DNA of 64,000 nucleotides. It comes from Gnetum montanum (lineage: Eukaryota > Streptophyta > Gnetopsida > Gnetales > Gnetaceae). Below the pieces are notes generated by a model. That model searched no databases. It was not told where the DNA came from and saw nothing but the letters and a program-made list of their open reading frames with translations. The DNA is taken from contig MNCI01012723.1 of the NCBI GenBank assembly GCA_015680685.1, positions 1-64,000 of the forward strand, given 5' to 3'. Positions 44,254 to 56,320 of this stretch are shown piece after piece; the stretch's first letter is position 1; the number at the start of each line of letters is the position of its first letter. The position numbers and the translations under genes are program-made.

Positions 44254-45963
44254 CTAGTGCAACTGAGATAAATGATCTGCAACAATGTTCTCGGTGCCCT
44301 TTCTATCGATCATTGTTAGATCGAACTCCTGTAGGATTACCAACCATCGTATAATACGAGGGCTAACCGTTGGCTTGTTCATGAGGAACTTGATTGCACT
44401 ATGATTCGTATGGATAAACACTTTGTAACCTAATACATAGTACCTAAACTTTTCTAGTGCAAACACTACAACCATTAATTCTTTTTCCGTAGTTGTGTAG
44501 TTAAGTTGTGCACCAGCGATACTCCTACTTGCACAGTGAATGTAGTAAGGACGTTTTTGGTCATCTAACTGTGTAAGTACGGCTCCTAAGGCATAATTGG
44601 ACATGTTAGTCATTATATGGAATGGTCTAGACTAGTCAGGGGCTTGTAGGATGGGAGTTTCCACAAGATTTTTTTTCAGAGTTTGGAATGCTCGTTCACA
44701 TTCCCTAGTCCATTTGAATGGTGCATCCTTCTTTGTTAGTTCTACCAATGGTTTGGCAATCTTGGATAAGTTCTCAATGAATCTCCTATAGTAGCCAGTG
44801 TGTCCAAGGAATGATTGAATGTCTTTGATAGTTTCCAGTTGTTAGGTGATTCCTTAGATGACCCTAACTTTATCTGGGTCTACCTCTATTTCTGAATGTG
44901 AAATCTTGTGCCCAAGAACTGCGCCTTCTTGGACCATCAAATAGCTTTTCTTCCAGTTGAGCCTTAAGTTGATTTCTATGCATCTTTTCAGCACCTGCTC
45001 TAATTGGTCCAAGGCTTGATCAAAGCTTGTTCCATAAGTGGAGAAGTTGTCCATGAAGACTTCCACTCTGTTTCCTATCTGCTGTTGGAATATGCTTAGA
45101 ACTAGGTGTTGGAACGTGGTAGGAGCATTGCACAAGGCAAACGACATTTGTTTATATGCAAACGTTGCCCAAGGACTAGTGAACGTTGTCTTGGCTTGAT
45201 CTTATGGTGCTATCCGTATTTGGTTGTATCCACTATAGCTGTCCAGAAAACTATAATAGCGATGCCCTGCTATGGTGTCTAAGACTTGGTCAAAAAATGG
45301 CAATGAAAAGTGATCCTTAAATGTTGCCATGTTTAGTAGCCTAAAATCTATACACACCCTCCATTTGTCTCCCTTTTTAGGTACGATCACTAGAGGGCTA
45401 ACCCATTCACTATCAGCAATGGGATATATGAACCCAGCCTTAAGAAGTTATTATATTTCTTCTTTTACTATCTGCTTTAATTTTGGGTTTAATCGCCTCT
45501 GTGGTTGCTTCTGAGGTTTCATGGAGGGATCCATGTAAATCCTATGTTGGCATATCCTAGGATCTATTCCAGTTAACTCGGGGTATGACTAGGCAAAGGC
45601 TTTTGACCACTTGTTTATCACTTTCAGTAGTCTTTCTTTTTCTTTGGGAAAAAGTCTTGCATTGATGATCACTGGTTTTTCATTTTCGAGGATCATATAC
45701 TCCAGACCGGTGGGCAATGGTTTCAAATCTAGGGGCTCTTGTTTAAATCTCTCAGGAATTTCCAACTTCCCCCAGTTGATGTTTTCAAGGTTAAGGTTTG
45801 GAAGTTGGCAACGGACTTGCTCCAGTGTATCTATGCTTTCAATGTAAGCACTAGTTATCCCCTCAGTTAGTGCCATGCATGTTAGTGAGTTGCTCTCTTG
45901 ATCAGCTATCAACCACTGGGTGTCTTCTTGTCGTGTGGCTGCTGTATACAGGAACTTTTGCAT
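44254..45963 (-). pseudogene. pol: Athila-like reverse transcriptase and RNase H
   Basis: RT motifs: IVPKKGDKWRVCIDFRLLN, HFSLPFFDQVLDTIAGHRYY, SFLDSYSGYNQIRIAP, MSFALCNAPTTFQ; the catalytic box reads VFMDNFSTYG instead of the usual FMDD, so the second Asp is Asn. Thumb: LGHKISHSEIEVDPDKVRVI. RNase H (44613-44254) reads MTNMSNYALGAVL, TEKELMVVV, HTNHSAIKF and VADHLSQ: two catalytic Asp positions are Asn, while Glu and the last Asp remain. These are G-to-A type changes on the coding strand. Inactive enzyme. Confidence 0.85.
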
Positions 45964-46008
45964 ATTAATGTCTTGTGCACACCAATTGCATGAAAGAAAT
46001 GCTAAACT

Positions 46009-46551
46009 TTACATGACCCATGATCTTTGCACGCAATGGCACCCTGTATCACTATATGCAATACATGGAACTTTTTTCTTCTTGATATTTCCAAAAGTGT
46101 TCTTCTTGGATATTTCCAAGGAAAGATCACATATTCTTAGGCATGCATCTATAGTACTTAGCCATGCCCTTCCCATTATTATTGGAAAGTCCCCCTTACC
46201 ATTGTTTACTTGTATCACTAGGAAATTAACTAGATACGACCACCCACACATAATGGTAACGATGTCCTCCACAAGTCCCAAGGGAACAGTGATGGACTGG
46301 TCAGCCAACTCTTGTGATATTAGGTTGACTTTGGAACTTGAGTCTAGAAGAGCTTTACATGGTTCATTCCCAACGACTTGGAGATAGATTAGAGGGCTTC
46401 CAGGATCAGAGAATTTTCTGGGAAGGTGGCCTACCTTAATCCAGTCAGTAACAACATGTGTTAACATAATCATGTGTGTTAAGCTCGATTTTAGTGTTGA
46501 AGGGGGCCCTGAAGCCTTATTTGATAGGGAGGTGTTTAGATGTTCAACCAC
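46009..46551 (-). pseudogene. Athila-like retropepsin with changed active site
   Basis: Open for 180 codons. The active-site loop reads CKALLDSSSKVNLIS where relatives have DSG (the element at 50562 has CKALLDSG); Gly to Ser should abolish activity. The flap and C-terminal part contain GLVEDIVTIMCGWSYLVNFL and PIIMGRAWLSTI. Joined to RT in the same strand and order. Confidence 0.78.
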
Positions 46552-48994
46552 TTATGATGGTGAGGGCTTGGCTAGACTGTTGGTTTTGAAGAAAGGCCTT
46601 CTCTTCATAAGGTTGTTACAACCAACTATGGATTGAGGATTCACAGCCCTCGTGACATTGTGTCATTGTGGTTGAGTGGGAAGTTTCCCTTGCATAGCTG
46701 GAGTGAGTGGTAATGGAGCTATTAGTGTGAGAGTTACGGATGGGTTTGGAGGATGGTATGTTTGTGGGTTGTCTCTCCTAGGAGAAGGAGTCCTATAATA
46801 CTCCCAAGCTTGGTAGTGATGTTGTGGTGTCACATAACCAACATAGTCATGTGGAGAGATTAGATGTTGCACATAGTAGCCATATGGATCTGGTTGCTGG
46901 TAAGGCTATTGTTGCCTTGGAGGTGGCATCCCCCATGACTATCGGTATTGCCACTGTTGGTGTTGCTCAATAGGTTGTGGTGGAGTTCGACTTTTATAAT
47001 ATGTTAAAGGTTGGTGGAACTACCTTGGGTTACCTTGGGGATAAGGTAACCATCGGGGTGCTTGCTATTTGTTAAGTCATGGGTTAAGTGCATACACCCC
47101 AGACTCTTACAGATGTGAGATTACTGGGCAACATCCCTTAGGATGGTCGTATTGGCATACCTCACATCCACTATCATTGTCTGTATTAGAATCCACAACC
47201 TCTTCGGTGATGGCCATTTTACCCTTACCTTTGTTACATGCATTATCCATGTCCCTCTTTTTCTTTTTGTCATAGTCACTACCTCGCTCCTTAGACTCCT
47301 CTACAATTTTGAGAACGGTTTCAAATCTACTATCTAGGGAGTCCCATATTTTGTCTACCTTTGTTGACACTTCTGTTGTTAATTTTTGGAGTGGCAAGGT
47401 TTTCCTATGCACCATCTCTTCAAGTGGTGACTCTTCCTCCTCCTCACAGAATCTCACTCCCCTTTTTCGGAGGGAAGGATCACAGTTGTACTCTTCCACA
47501 CTTTCTCTCTTATGTAGTTCTTCCTCTTCCTTGGCTACTTGTTCCAGCAATCTATGGACCTGATGGGACCTAAGCTCTGATAATCTCTCTTGGGCATACG
47601 TTCCAAGGGTTCTCCTAGTTTCATGCCTAAGTCCATCTACGAGATGGCGCAGTTGATCCTGCTATGAGTAACCATGGCCTGGGCAACGATGTAACAGTGC
47701 ATAATAACGGGCCATAGCAGCATCCAAGGATTCATGATTTCCCTGCTTCCATCCTTGGATTTGCTTTTGCAGGTTGGACACTTGAGAGTATGTTTGATAC
47801 TTATCATTAAACAGTTCTAGCATCGTACTTCACCTCTAAATGGATTCCAATTCTAAGGACCGGTACTAGCTTTCCGCTTCTTTTACTAGTGTCCTTGGGA
47901 ACAACTTTAGTTTTTGCCATTCGTTCTCGATGTTCTGCAAGGCACATGCATCATGAAATGCCTATAGGTGATTCTGAGGATCAACGTTGTATCCCTCCCT
48001 CAAATTGTGGGATGTTATTCATATCTAACCTCTTGATCCTGCTATCTTTTTGGTGCCTTGTGGGAATTCTTATGGCCTTCATGATATCTAACATGCTTTA
48101 GGTTGTGAGTAGGGGTTCTTCGTGGTCATTTCATTCATAGCGTCTGTGATGTATACACGGTTCCCTACTCTCCCTTCTTCTATGTCATGATTCTCTCGAG
48201 TTCCCTCTTCCTCTTTCTCAACCCTCTCGTCGAGGCTTCTCACTCTATTTACCTTTATCCTCACAGTTAGGCTCCTTATGACTATGTCTTAATACTGAAG
48301 GAGAGGGTGAATGTGATGATGAAGGTGAAGAAGAAGGAGAACCATCACCATGATGATGTTTCCTACCTTCTCTTTGGTGGTCCTGGCCTCGATCGTGATT
48401 ACGATCAGAGTGCCCACCCTTATCATGTATTTGTGTTCCCTTGTTGAACACTTGGTGTTCATGGAGATCAAAACTAGGATTTTGAATCATGGAGTGGAGG
48501 TTCTAATACACCACCTCCTGACCATCATTAGGAGGGGGAACATCATTTTTTGGAGAACCTATTGAAATAGGTTCACCACCCTCAATTTCTCTTAAGATGG
48601 GTGGAGCGTTATGGGGTCCTTTTCCCTTTAACGATGTATAGTATCTCTCTTGTCGCAGGTCCCTTTGACGTTGTGCTTCTATGGGATGGTAATCCCTTGT
48701 GTCATAATCACATGCAACGTATTCCACATATAATTGTGACATGAGAGCACAAAGAAACATGTTGGGGACTGCTCGATCTAGAGTCAACACTATGTTACCC
48801 TCCAAGTCTCTCCAACGCAGTTGTTCATCTTGATGGAGAATAAATTTAAAGTTAGGTACATACTCATCATGATGAATATATACGACATAGAAATATTGAG
48901 GCACTGGCAAATCTTGGTTACATGTGTTGTGCCACTGACTATCTCTTGTGTGAGTCCTAGGTGGTGAAGTGCTTTTGTGCGAAGAAGAAGACAT
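46552..48994 (-). pseudogene. gag: Athila-like gag
   Basis: Start chosen at 48994 (MSSSSHK), which matches MSSSSCK at 51618; an in-frame ATG at 49024 is possible. The N-terminal domain (VPNFKFILHQDEQLRWRDLE) runs to 48503, followed by a Ser/His-rich low-complexity segment to 48245. The Gag core in another frame, about 47890-47550, contains ELFNDKYQTYSQVSNLQKQI and GLRHETRRTLGTYAQERL. A Glu-rich coiled stretch and short zinc knuckle CEVCQYDHPKGCC follow at 47170-47130, then a Pro/Gln-rich tail to 46663. Several stops. Confidence 0.78.
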
Positions 48995-49120
48995 TTTTGT
49001 CTTGTTTGGTGTGTTGTTTACCATTGTCTTATCTTTTCCAAATTAACCCTAAGGGTTCGTTCTAGCATCCCAATGATACGAATGATCTCCTATGTGCTAC
49101 GTAGCACACAAAAAACTAAG

Positions 49121-49138
49121 TCCCCAGCAACGGCACCA
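49121..49138 (-). other. Primer-binding site, tRNA-Asp type
   Basis: Minus strand TGGTGCCGTTGCTGGGGA, one base inside the 5' LTR; two differences from the site at 6480-6497. Confidence 0.8.
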
Positions 49139-49139
49139 A

Positions 49140-49946
49140 TGATGAGTGGCGAGGTACCCCCTACACTCATCCATACAAATATGAGCGTCTCATGCGCGAT
49201 CCGGTTGAACTCCAAGGACTAAGTGCTTACGTGCCTTAATGGAACACTTAGGGTTAATTAATTCTTGTCTTCCCAAACTTACTTGTATTGTCACGGTTGT
49301 ATGGTTAAGTAAGCTTGAGGTATATGATTTTTATATCTTTTATCTTTTAAACGTCTTATGCTAATAGGGGAAGGTGAAGAGAACTAAGTGACTAACTTTC
49401 ATTAACTATTCATTAACTAAGTTCTAATTGTCCTAGAACTAGTATCCGTTACCACTTGTCGCACACACCTTGAACTAATGCAACACTGCTAGGATTACCA
49501 AACGCTACTCATTACTGGGTTACCAAGTGTTACACACGTGCTTGAAGTGGTCGTACTGAATGCACTTAACTATGAGAGTCAAGGGTTGAGAGAGATTAAT
49601 TAACTAAGAAAGCATTTAAACATTCAACAATAATTAATTACTATTTAGCTTAGTTCATATGCTACAAGGTTTATTAGAAAGTTTGTCTCTATTGTCGTAC
49701 ACAAATATGTGCTCAGGTACAATTTGCTTGAATAAAGATCTGTTCACTTTAAGGCTCCTACTGCGGGCACATGGAAATTATTCTAACTCTAGAATGGTAA
49801 AAATGTAAGAGTTTAGCTAAGGGTCTAAGTCTAAGTGCCTAGAACAGCAAAAGCCACCTCTTATTTATAGACATTACGGTAGGCTGCGATATCGCGAATG
49901 CGATATCACGTACATGATATCACGTACGCAATATCGTGGCTCATCA
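49140..49946 (-). repeat. 5' LTR of the Athila-like element (GATATC subtype)
   Basis: 807 bp, TGATGAG...CTCATCA, closely matching 39474-40250 over its length. U3 GATATC palindromes lie at about 49885-49936; TATA near 49871-49860. Confidence 0.85.
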
Positions 49947-50561
49947 GATCCTATGCTAATTGAGCAACAATATCCTTTAAAACCTTACATCCATGGCATT
50001 TATCATAGTCAATAATGACTTGAGATTGTAACTAGGAAAAAGTGGGTATTTTAGTAGATACAACCTTATTCATAAATAATTTAAGTCTTTGCACTAAGGT
50101 TCTATAATGTCATTTAGCATAGATAGATTTACAATTAATGGGATAACAATGTTGATAAATGGACTTCTTGTGTAATTGGCTTCATCACTGCTTATCCATT
50201 TTACATACCATTAATCATATTGATATTGATATTTTATTGCATCTGAATAGACCCAAAGGATTTGTCAAACAAATGAACTTGAACATGTTATATGTGTCCA
50301 ATATTAATGTAACTTGAATACATCTTTTATATAATTCGCTAGAGCTAATATTGATAGCTTAAATATTATATAGAAAAACTAACTAGAGATTTTCAATTTT
50401 CTAATAATACATGTTGATAATATTTTGGAATATGTCTTCATGTTGCTCATTGTTCCATCTTCTAGTTTTACCTTGGAGATGGTGTGATCTCATTCTTACT
50501 ATGCTAGTTAGTGCTCTCATGGATACTAGAATTATTGCATGTAGATATTTTGTTTCATCAT
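49947..50561. other. Short AT-rich stretch between two Athila-like elements
   Basis: No gene or element end was recognised. May be host sequence or an older relic. It ends with ATCAT, the expected target copy of the element starting at 50562. Confidence 0.4.
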
Positions 50562-51462
50562 TGATGAGTCACATCCAGTTGGTTGCATCGACGAGGCCTC
50601 ATCGATGCATCATGTCATGCATTGATGAGGCCCCATTGACGTACTGTTAGTTTTCTTGATTTTTAGCTATAAATATGTGCATGTAAATGCATTTATGGCA
50701 AGTAGAGATTGTAGTTGCAGCAGAGCTCTTACATTTTTTCCATTTGAAACTTAGAATATTTCCCCCAAGTGCCTACAGTAGGAGTTATTAAGCATACATA
50801 TCTTTATTTGAGCATTATCATACTTGAGCATGATAGTGTGTGCGGTAATAAAGATGAACTTTCTGATAAACCTTGCAGCACTTTGGATAGATTAACTGTT
50901 TTATTTATAATTTACTGTTTCAATTATTTATTAAAATTTTTCAATCATTTATTAAATATTTTTCATTTATTACGTTAATGAGGCAATTAAGCGAGATAGA
51001 TTACACACATAAGTATGATTGCTTTGAGCATAACATGTATTCGCTTGGTAATCCCAGTAGCATTATTGCTTAGTATGCCTAGTAGCATAGTGCTTGGTTA
51101 CCTAGTAGTAGATACGTGAATTTAGGAAATGTAGGAAAAGTGGGATCAGATGCTTATGTTAGGATTAGTTAAATGTTAGTTAATTAGTTAATTTAGATTA
51201 GTTAATCAAATTTATTTTATCTACATTTTGAGCACCAAACTATAAAACACAAAGTGATAAAAATCGGATGCCTCAGTTACACTTAACCATACCAATGTAC
51301 GTCACAAGCGTAATTAGGAGGACAATGATTAACCTTAAGGCTAGGTTCACTTCCTAAAGGGTTGGTGCACTGGAAACAATAAAGTCAACAAAATTTGACT
51401 GGATCGCGCATGAATGCTTGTGATTCGTATGGTTCGACATAGGGGTACCTTGTTGCTCATCA
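50562..51462 (+). repeat. 5' LTR, AGGCCT subtype
   Basis: 901 bp, TGATGAGTCAC...GCTCATCA. An AGGCCT-centred palindrome (CGACGAGGCCTCATCG) lies near 50588-50603 and an ATTGATGAGGCCCCATTGA block follows at 50621-50639. TATA CTATAAATA at 50667-50675; AATAAAG near 50848; one GGTAATCCCAGTAGC unit at about 51048. Confidence 0.88.
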
Positions 51463-51463
51463 T

Positions 51464-51481
51464 TGGCACCGTTGCTGAGGA
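51464..51481 (+). other. Primer-binding site, tRNA-Asp type
   Basis: TGGCACCGTTGCTGAGGA, one base after the LTR end; same primer type as 6480-6497 and 49121-49138. Confidence 0.82.
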
Positions 51482-51617
51482 CTTTGTTTGTGGAACGTGC
51501 ACTATTCAGGTTTAAGTGAATATCATTAATATCATTGTATAAACCTCAAGGTCAATATCATTTCCACTATACATAGAATTATAAAAGCACATTGATAATT
51601 TTATCTTGTTTTGAAAA

Positions 51618-54060
51618 ATGTCTTCTTCTTCTTGCAAGCATGAAGACACCAAACCACCAATCCCACAAGAATGCAAGGTGGTATACACTCATCCAGATGA
51701 GTTTGTGCCAAACTTCACCTTCATTTTGCATCAGGATGAATAGATGCAATGGCATGATATGGAGGGCGACATCATCTTGCCCCCTGATTGATCTATTCTT
51801 TGGATGCTATTCAAAACCCTTAAGAAGTTAGGCATAGTAGATTATCACAAAGAATTTGTTGTGTGTGGATATCACACGTGAAACTATTGTTCCATTGAAA
51901 CACAACATAAACAATATCAATGTCAAGAGGAACTCCATGAAGCTACAAAGGGGAAACATTACACCAATCCCTTGTTCCTACTAAACCAAGATGACAGTGA
52001 GGATCCTTCCTTGGAAGGTTCTCGACATGAAGATTCTTCACCCCCTATTATAGATGGTGAGGGTGTGAACCTAAACTTGCAATCCACTATCCATAAATTA
52101 GGTTTAGGAAGAAGTGACAGCCAAGGTAGGGACTCGGGCAAGCACCACAATAGTAAGGGATCTAAGGATGGTGATTGTAAAAATTGTAAGAGTGGTGGCA
52201 GTCCACCTTCCTCTTCATCCTCTTCATCAAATTCTAAACATTCCTCTTCATTTTATGATTCTCATGGAAGCCACTATTTACATAACCATGATGAAGGTGA
52301 TTAGTGAGATAATAATGACTATGAAGGCCACCAAAATCAAAGGGGTGGCCAAAACCATCATTAACTTGGTGATGATGATGAACCTTTATTGGTGACTCAA
52401 AGTGTGCTCAACATTGCAGAGGCAATGAAAATACCAACCAGGCATATGAAGGATAGTTGGATCAAGTGCTTGGATATGAATAATATCCCAAGATTTAAAT
52501 GGGGATACAACTCTAATTTGCAACCACATCTACAACCTTTTCAAGATGCATATGCCTTACAGAACATAGAGAATGAGTGGAAAAAACTCAATCTTTTCCC
52601 AAGGACATTCATTAAGGAAGTTGAAAGTTGGTACCAGTCCTTAGAGCTGGAATCTATTCATAGATGGAGTACCATGTTGGAACTATTTAATGACAAATAT
52701 CAAACATACTCTACAGTATCTAATCTGAGAAGGCAAATCCAAGGCTGGAAACAAGGAGCACATGAACCCTTGGATGCTACCATGGATCGATACTATTCAC
52801 TCCAACACCAATGCCCTAATCATGGTTACTCTCAGAGGGAACAACTTCGCCACATCATAGATGGGGTTAGAGTAGAAATAAGAAGAACCCTTGGGGTGTA
52901 TGCCCAAGGAAGATGATCTGATTTGAGAGCTCATTAGATCAAAAGGCTAATCAGGTAGGTAGCAAAAGAAGAAGATGAGTTACGAAAAAGAGAAAGTGTT
53001 GAAGAGTATAATAGGGACCCTTCCATCAGAAAACGAGAGGTCCAATTTTTTGATGAGGAGGAGTCACCACTTGATGAGGTGGTGAATAGAAAGACCTTGC
53101 CCATCCAAAAATCCATTTTTGATATTTTAGCCAAGGTTGACAAGTTATGGGACTCTTTGGATGAAAAATTTCAAACTGCTTTGAAGATTTCTAAAGAATC
53201 CAAAGAGAAAAATAAAGACCATTATCACAGGAGGCTAAAAGAAGCTAAACGTGCCTATCAAAGAGGTAAGGGCAAAGTTGTTGCAGTAGAGGAAGTTGTG
53301 GAGTCTGACTCTAATGATGAAACTAAATGTGACATTTTCCAATATGAACATCCAAAGGGATGTTGCCTTGTAGTATCACACTTACAAGAGTATGGAGTGT
53401 ACACATTGAATCCTCGCCTAGCACATAGGCAAGCTCCAAAACAATTACCTTACCCTCAAGGCAATCTAAGACAGTTTCACCAACAACAATAAGCTTACTA
53501 CCCAAGTGAAACTCCCCCACAACCTTATGAATAATACCAATAGTGGTACCAACCATAATTGTGGGGAATGCCACCACCAAGGTAGCAGTACCCTTATAGA
53601 CAACCAGATCCATGTGGATACTGTGTTTAATAGCCCATCTCCTCTAGAAGTTCTACAAGTTATATATCATTCCAGCATCACTACTACCCTCCAGAGTACC
53701 ACCAAACACATTCACCATCTACTCAAGGGAAAAACCCATATCCATATCTATACCATCCGTCGCATTCCTTTGCACATACACCTCCACCTTCAACCTGGTT
53801 ATCTCCTGCTTTGTTCATATAGGGTGAGATTCCTCCATAGCCATAACAACAAAATGCTACGAGGGCTGTACACTTACAATTGGTTTTTCAACCAAGTGGT
53901 TCAGACAATCGATCAAGGAAAATACCTTTCTTCCAACCTAGCAATCCTCTCTAGCCCTCACAACCTACTTCGACTAATTTCCTTGCACCTTTAGCACCCT
54001 AATCCTCTACATCAAATACTTTCAAGTGCTCTTCAAACCAAGTGCCACCTAGGATCCACA
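51618..54060 (+). pseudogene. gag: Athila-like gag
   Basis: ATG at 51618 (MSSSSCKHEDTKPP). The N-terminal domain contains VPNFTFILHQDE, followed by a Ser/His-rich region with SPPSSSSSSSNSKHSSS. The Gag core at 52389-52916 is open for 175 codons (LNLFPRTFIKEVESWYQSLE, RRQIQGWKQGAHEPLDATMD). A charged stretch follows at 52960-53300. The zinc knuckle reads CDIFQYEHPKGCC at about 53329-53367, the second Cys replaced by Phe. The Pro/Gln-rich tail ends near 54000. Several stops and frame changes. Confidence 0.8.
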
Positions 54061-54590
54061 TTGTAATGCTAACTCATGCTATTTCTGACTAGATCAAGGC
54101 TGGAAATCTTCCTACAAAAGGATTTGATCTAGGAAGTCCACTCATTTATCTACAGATCGCTAAACAGGAGTCATGCAAGGCTCTTCTTGACTCTGGTTCT
54201 AGAGTTAATCTCATCTTCCATGACATGTACAAGGCCTAGAACCTGCCAACTCTTAAGAAGAGCAACATTCATTTAGAATTAGTAGATTAGTCAATTACTG
54301 TTCCTTTGGTTTTAGTAGAGGACATTGTGACCATAGTTTATGGGTGGTCCTATCCTATTGATTTTCTGGTGATCAAGGTGTACAACTGCAAGAATGACTT
54401 TCTCATCATTATGGAAAGGGCTTGGTTAAGCACAGTCAATACACAAATGGACATAAGGTATCTATCTTTAGAAATATCCAAGGAGAATGAGCTAGGAAAA
54501 ATTGAGAAGAAGTGTATTCCATGCATCGTGTACAATTCCATACAAAAGATTTGGTCCATCAAGAGCACATACATTAAGGCATGAAATCAG
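54061..54590 (+). pseudogene. Athila-like retropepsin
   Basis: Active-site loop CKALLDSGSRVNLIF at about 54172-54216, with the DSG triad intact. Flap and C-terminal part at 54306-54584: LVEDIVTIVYGWSYPIDFLV and FLIIMERAWLSTVN (normally MGRAWL). One or two stops precede 54306. Cleaves Gag-Pol in related active elements. Confidence 0.78.
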
Positions 54591-56320
54591 TGTGCACAAG
54601 AAATTAACATTCAAAGGTATTTCTACACATGAGCCAAAAAGCAGGAGGGCAACTAGTGGTTAATAGCTAATTTAGATTGCAACATAATATGCATGGAGCC
54701 AATTGAGAGATTAACATGTGCATATGTTGAAGGCATGGACAAAATTGAACAAGTTCATTCCCAACTCTTTGATGAAGATGATGATACCTGTTGGGGAGAG
54801 TTGGAAATCCCTGATCACTTCAAGAAAGAGCCCTTAAAGCTAAAACTTTACTGACCAGTATGGAGTATGCATTTTTAAAGAATGGTAAACCAGTCATCAT
54901 TAACGTCAAACTTGCTCCTAAGTAAAATGAAAATTTGTTGAAAGTGATGCACCAATGGTCAACAACCTTTACTTGGTCATACCTAGAGCTAACATGAATC
55001 AATCCAAGGATATGCCAACATCGCATCTACACCATCCTAGCCATGAAGCCTAAAAGACAGCTGTAGAGGTGGCTAAACTCCAAATTGAAGTAAATTATCA
55101 AGGAGAAAATAGAGTAACTCCTCAAGGCATAGTTTATCTATCTAATTGCAGATAGTGAGTGGGTCAGTCCACTCGTAATCGTACCAAAGAAGAGAGGCAA
55201 ATGGTGGATTTGCATCAACCTTAGGCTATTGAATATGGTAATATTTAAAGATCACTTTCCTTTGCCATTTGTAGATCAAGTGTTAGACACCATATCTGGG
55301 CATTGTTATTATAGTTTCTTGGACAGTTATAGTGGCTATAACCAAATCCAAATTGTGCTGGAAGACCAAGCCAAGACAATATTCACTAGTCCCTAGGGAA
55401 CTTTTGCATATTGTAAGATGGCATTTGGTTTGTGCAATGCTCCTATAACATTTCAATGCTTGGTCCTTAGTATCTTTTAACAGCAGATTGATAGTGGTGT
55501 TGAAGTCTTCATGGATGAATTTTCCACCTATGGAGATACCTTTGAGCAGGCCTTGGATCGACTTGAGCAAGTATTGAAAAAATGTGTAGAAACAAACCTA
55601 AAGCTCAACTAGTAGAAGAGCCATCTCATGGTCCAAGAAGGCATTATGATAGGATACCAAATTTTGTAGAAAGGGATTAAGGTATACCCAAAAAAAATAA
55701 GGATCATTCAAGGAATAGCATGTCAACCAGAGACTGTTAAAGATGTTCGATCATTCCTTGGAAACACTAGCTACTACTAGTGATTCATAGGGAATTTCTC
55801 TAAGATTGCAAAGCCGTTGGTAGAGCTTACAAAGAAAGATGCACCTTTCATTTGGACTAAAGAATGTGAACACACATTCCAATAATTAAATGATAAACTC
55901 ATAGAAACACCAATCCTACGATCACCAGACTAATCCAAACCTTTCCATATCATGACGGATGCATCTAATTATGCCTTGGGAGTTGTGCTCATGTAGATGG
56001 ATCATAAGAAACATCCATATTACATCCATTGTGCAAGTTGAAGCATTATAGGAGCACAGTTAAATTACACCATCATGGAGAAAGAGCTAATGGTAGTGGT
56101 GTATGCACTAGAAAAGTTCAAACATTATGTGCTTGATTACAAAGTATTTGTGCATACAGATTATAGTGCAATTCACTTCCTCATGAACAAGCCAATGATG
56201 AGCCCTCGTGCCATACGGTGGCTTGTGATCTTACAGGAATTCAATCTTACTATGTTAGATTGAAAAGGGATTGAGAACGTGGTCATTGACCGCCTCTCTC
56301 GCTTAAGATGGGATAATAAA
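54591..56320 (+). pseudogene. pol: Athila-like reverse transcriptase and RNase H
   Basis: One frame with stops. RT: LVIVPKKRGKWWICINLRLL, FKDHFPLPFVDQVLDTISGH, SFLDSYSGYNQIQIV, MAFGLCNAPITFQ; the catalytic box is VFMDEFSTYG (second Asp replaced by Glu). RNase H: MTDASNYALGVVLM, MEKELMVVVYALEK, HTDYSAIHF, VIDRLSRL, so its catalytic Asp and Glu positions are kept, unlike the copy at 44254-45963. Stops near 55396, 55476, 55609 and elsewhere. Confidence 0.85.

Larger units (their letters stand above)
39474..49946 (-). mobile_element. Athila-like element, GATATC subtype, with assembly gap
   Basis: Minus strand: 5' LTR 49946-49140, tRNA-Asp primer site, gag, PR, RT, RNase H, INT to 42879, spacer, gap, 3' polypurine region (about 40262-40251) and 3' LTR 40250-39474. 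The two LTRs are very similar along their length. Flanks GATAT (39469-39473) and GATCC (49947-49951) agree only in the first three bases, so the target duplication is imperfect or one end has changed. The extra ORF expected between spacer and 3' LTR is missing, probably lost in the gap or in the scrambled stretch 40851-41381. Confidence 0.82.

Noticed and set aside
39469-49951. Target duplication for the Athila-like element at 39474-49946
   Set aside because: GATAT and GATCC match in only three bases, so a true duplication cannot be claimed, although the LTR pair is clear.
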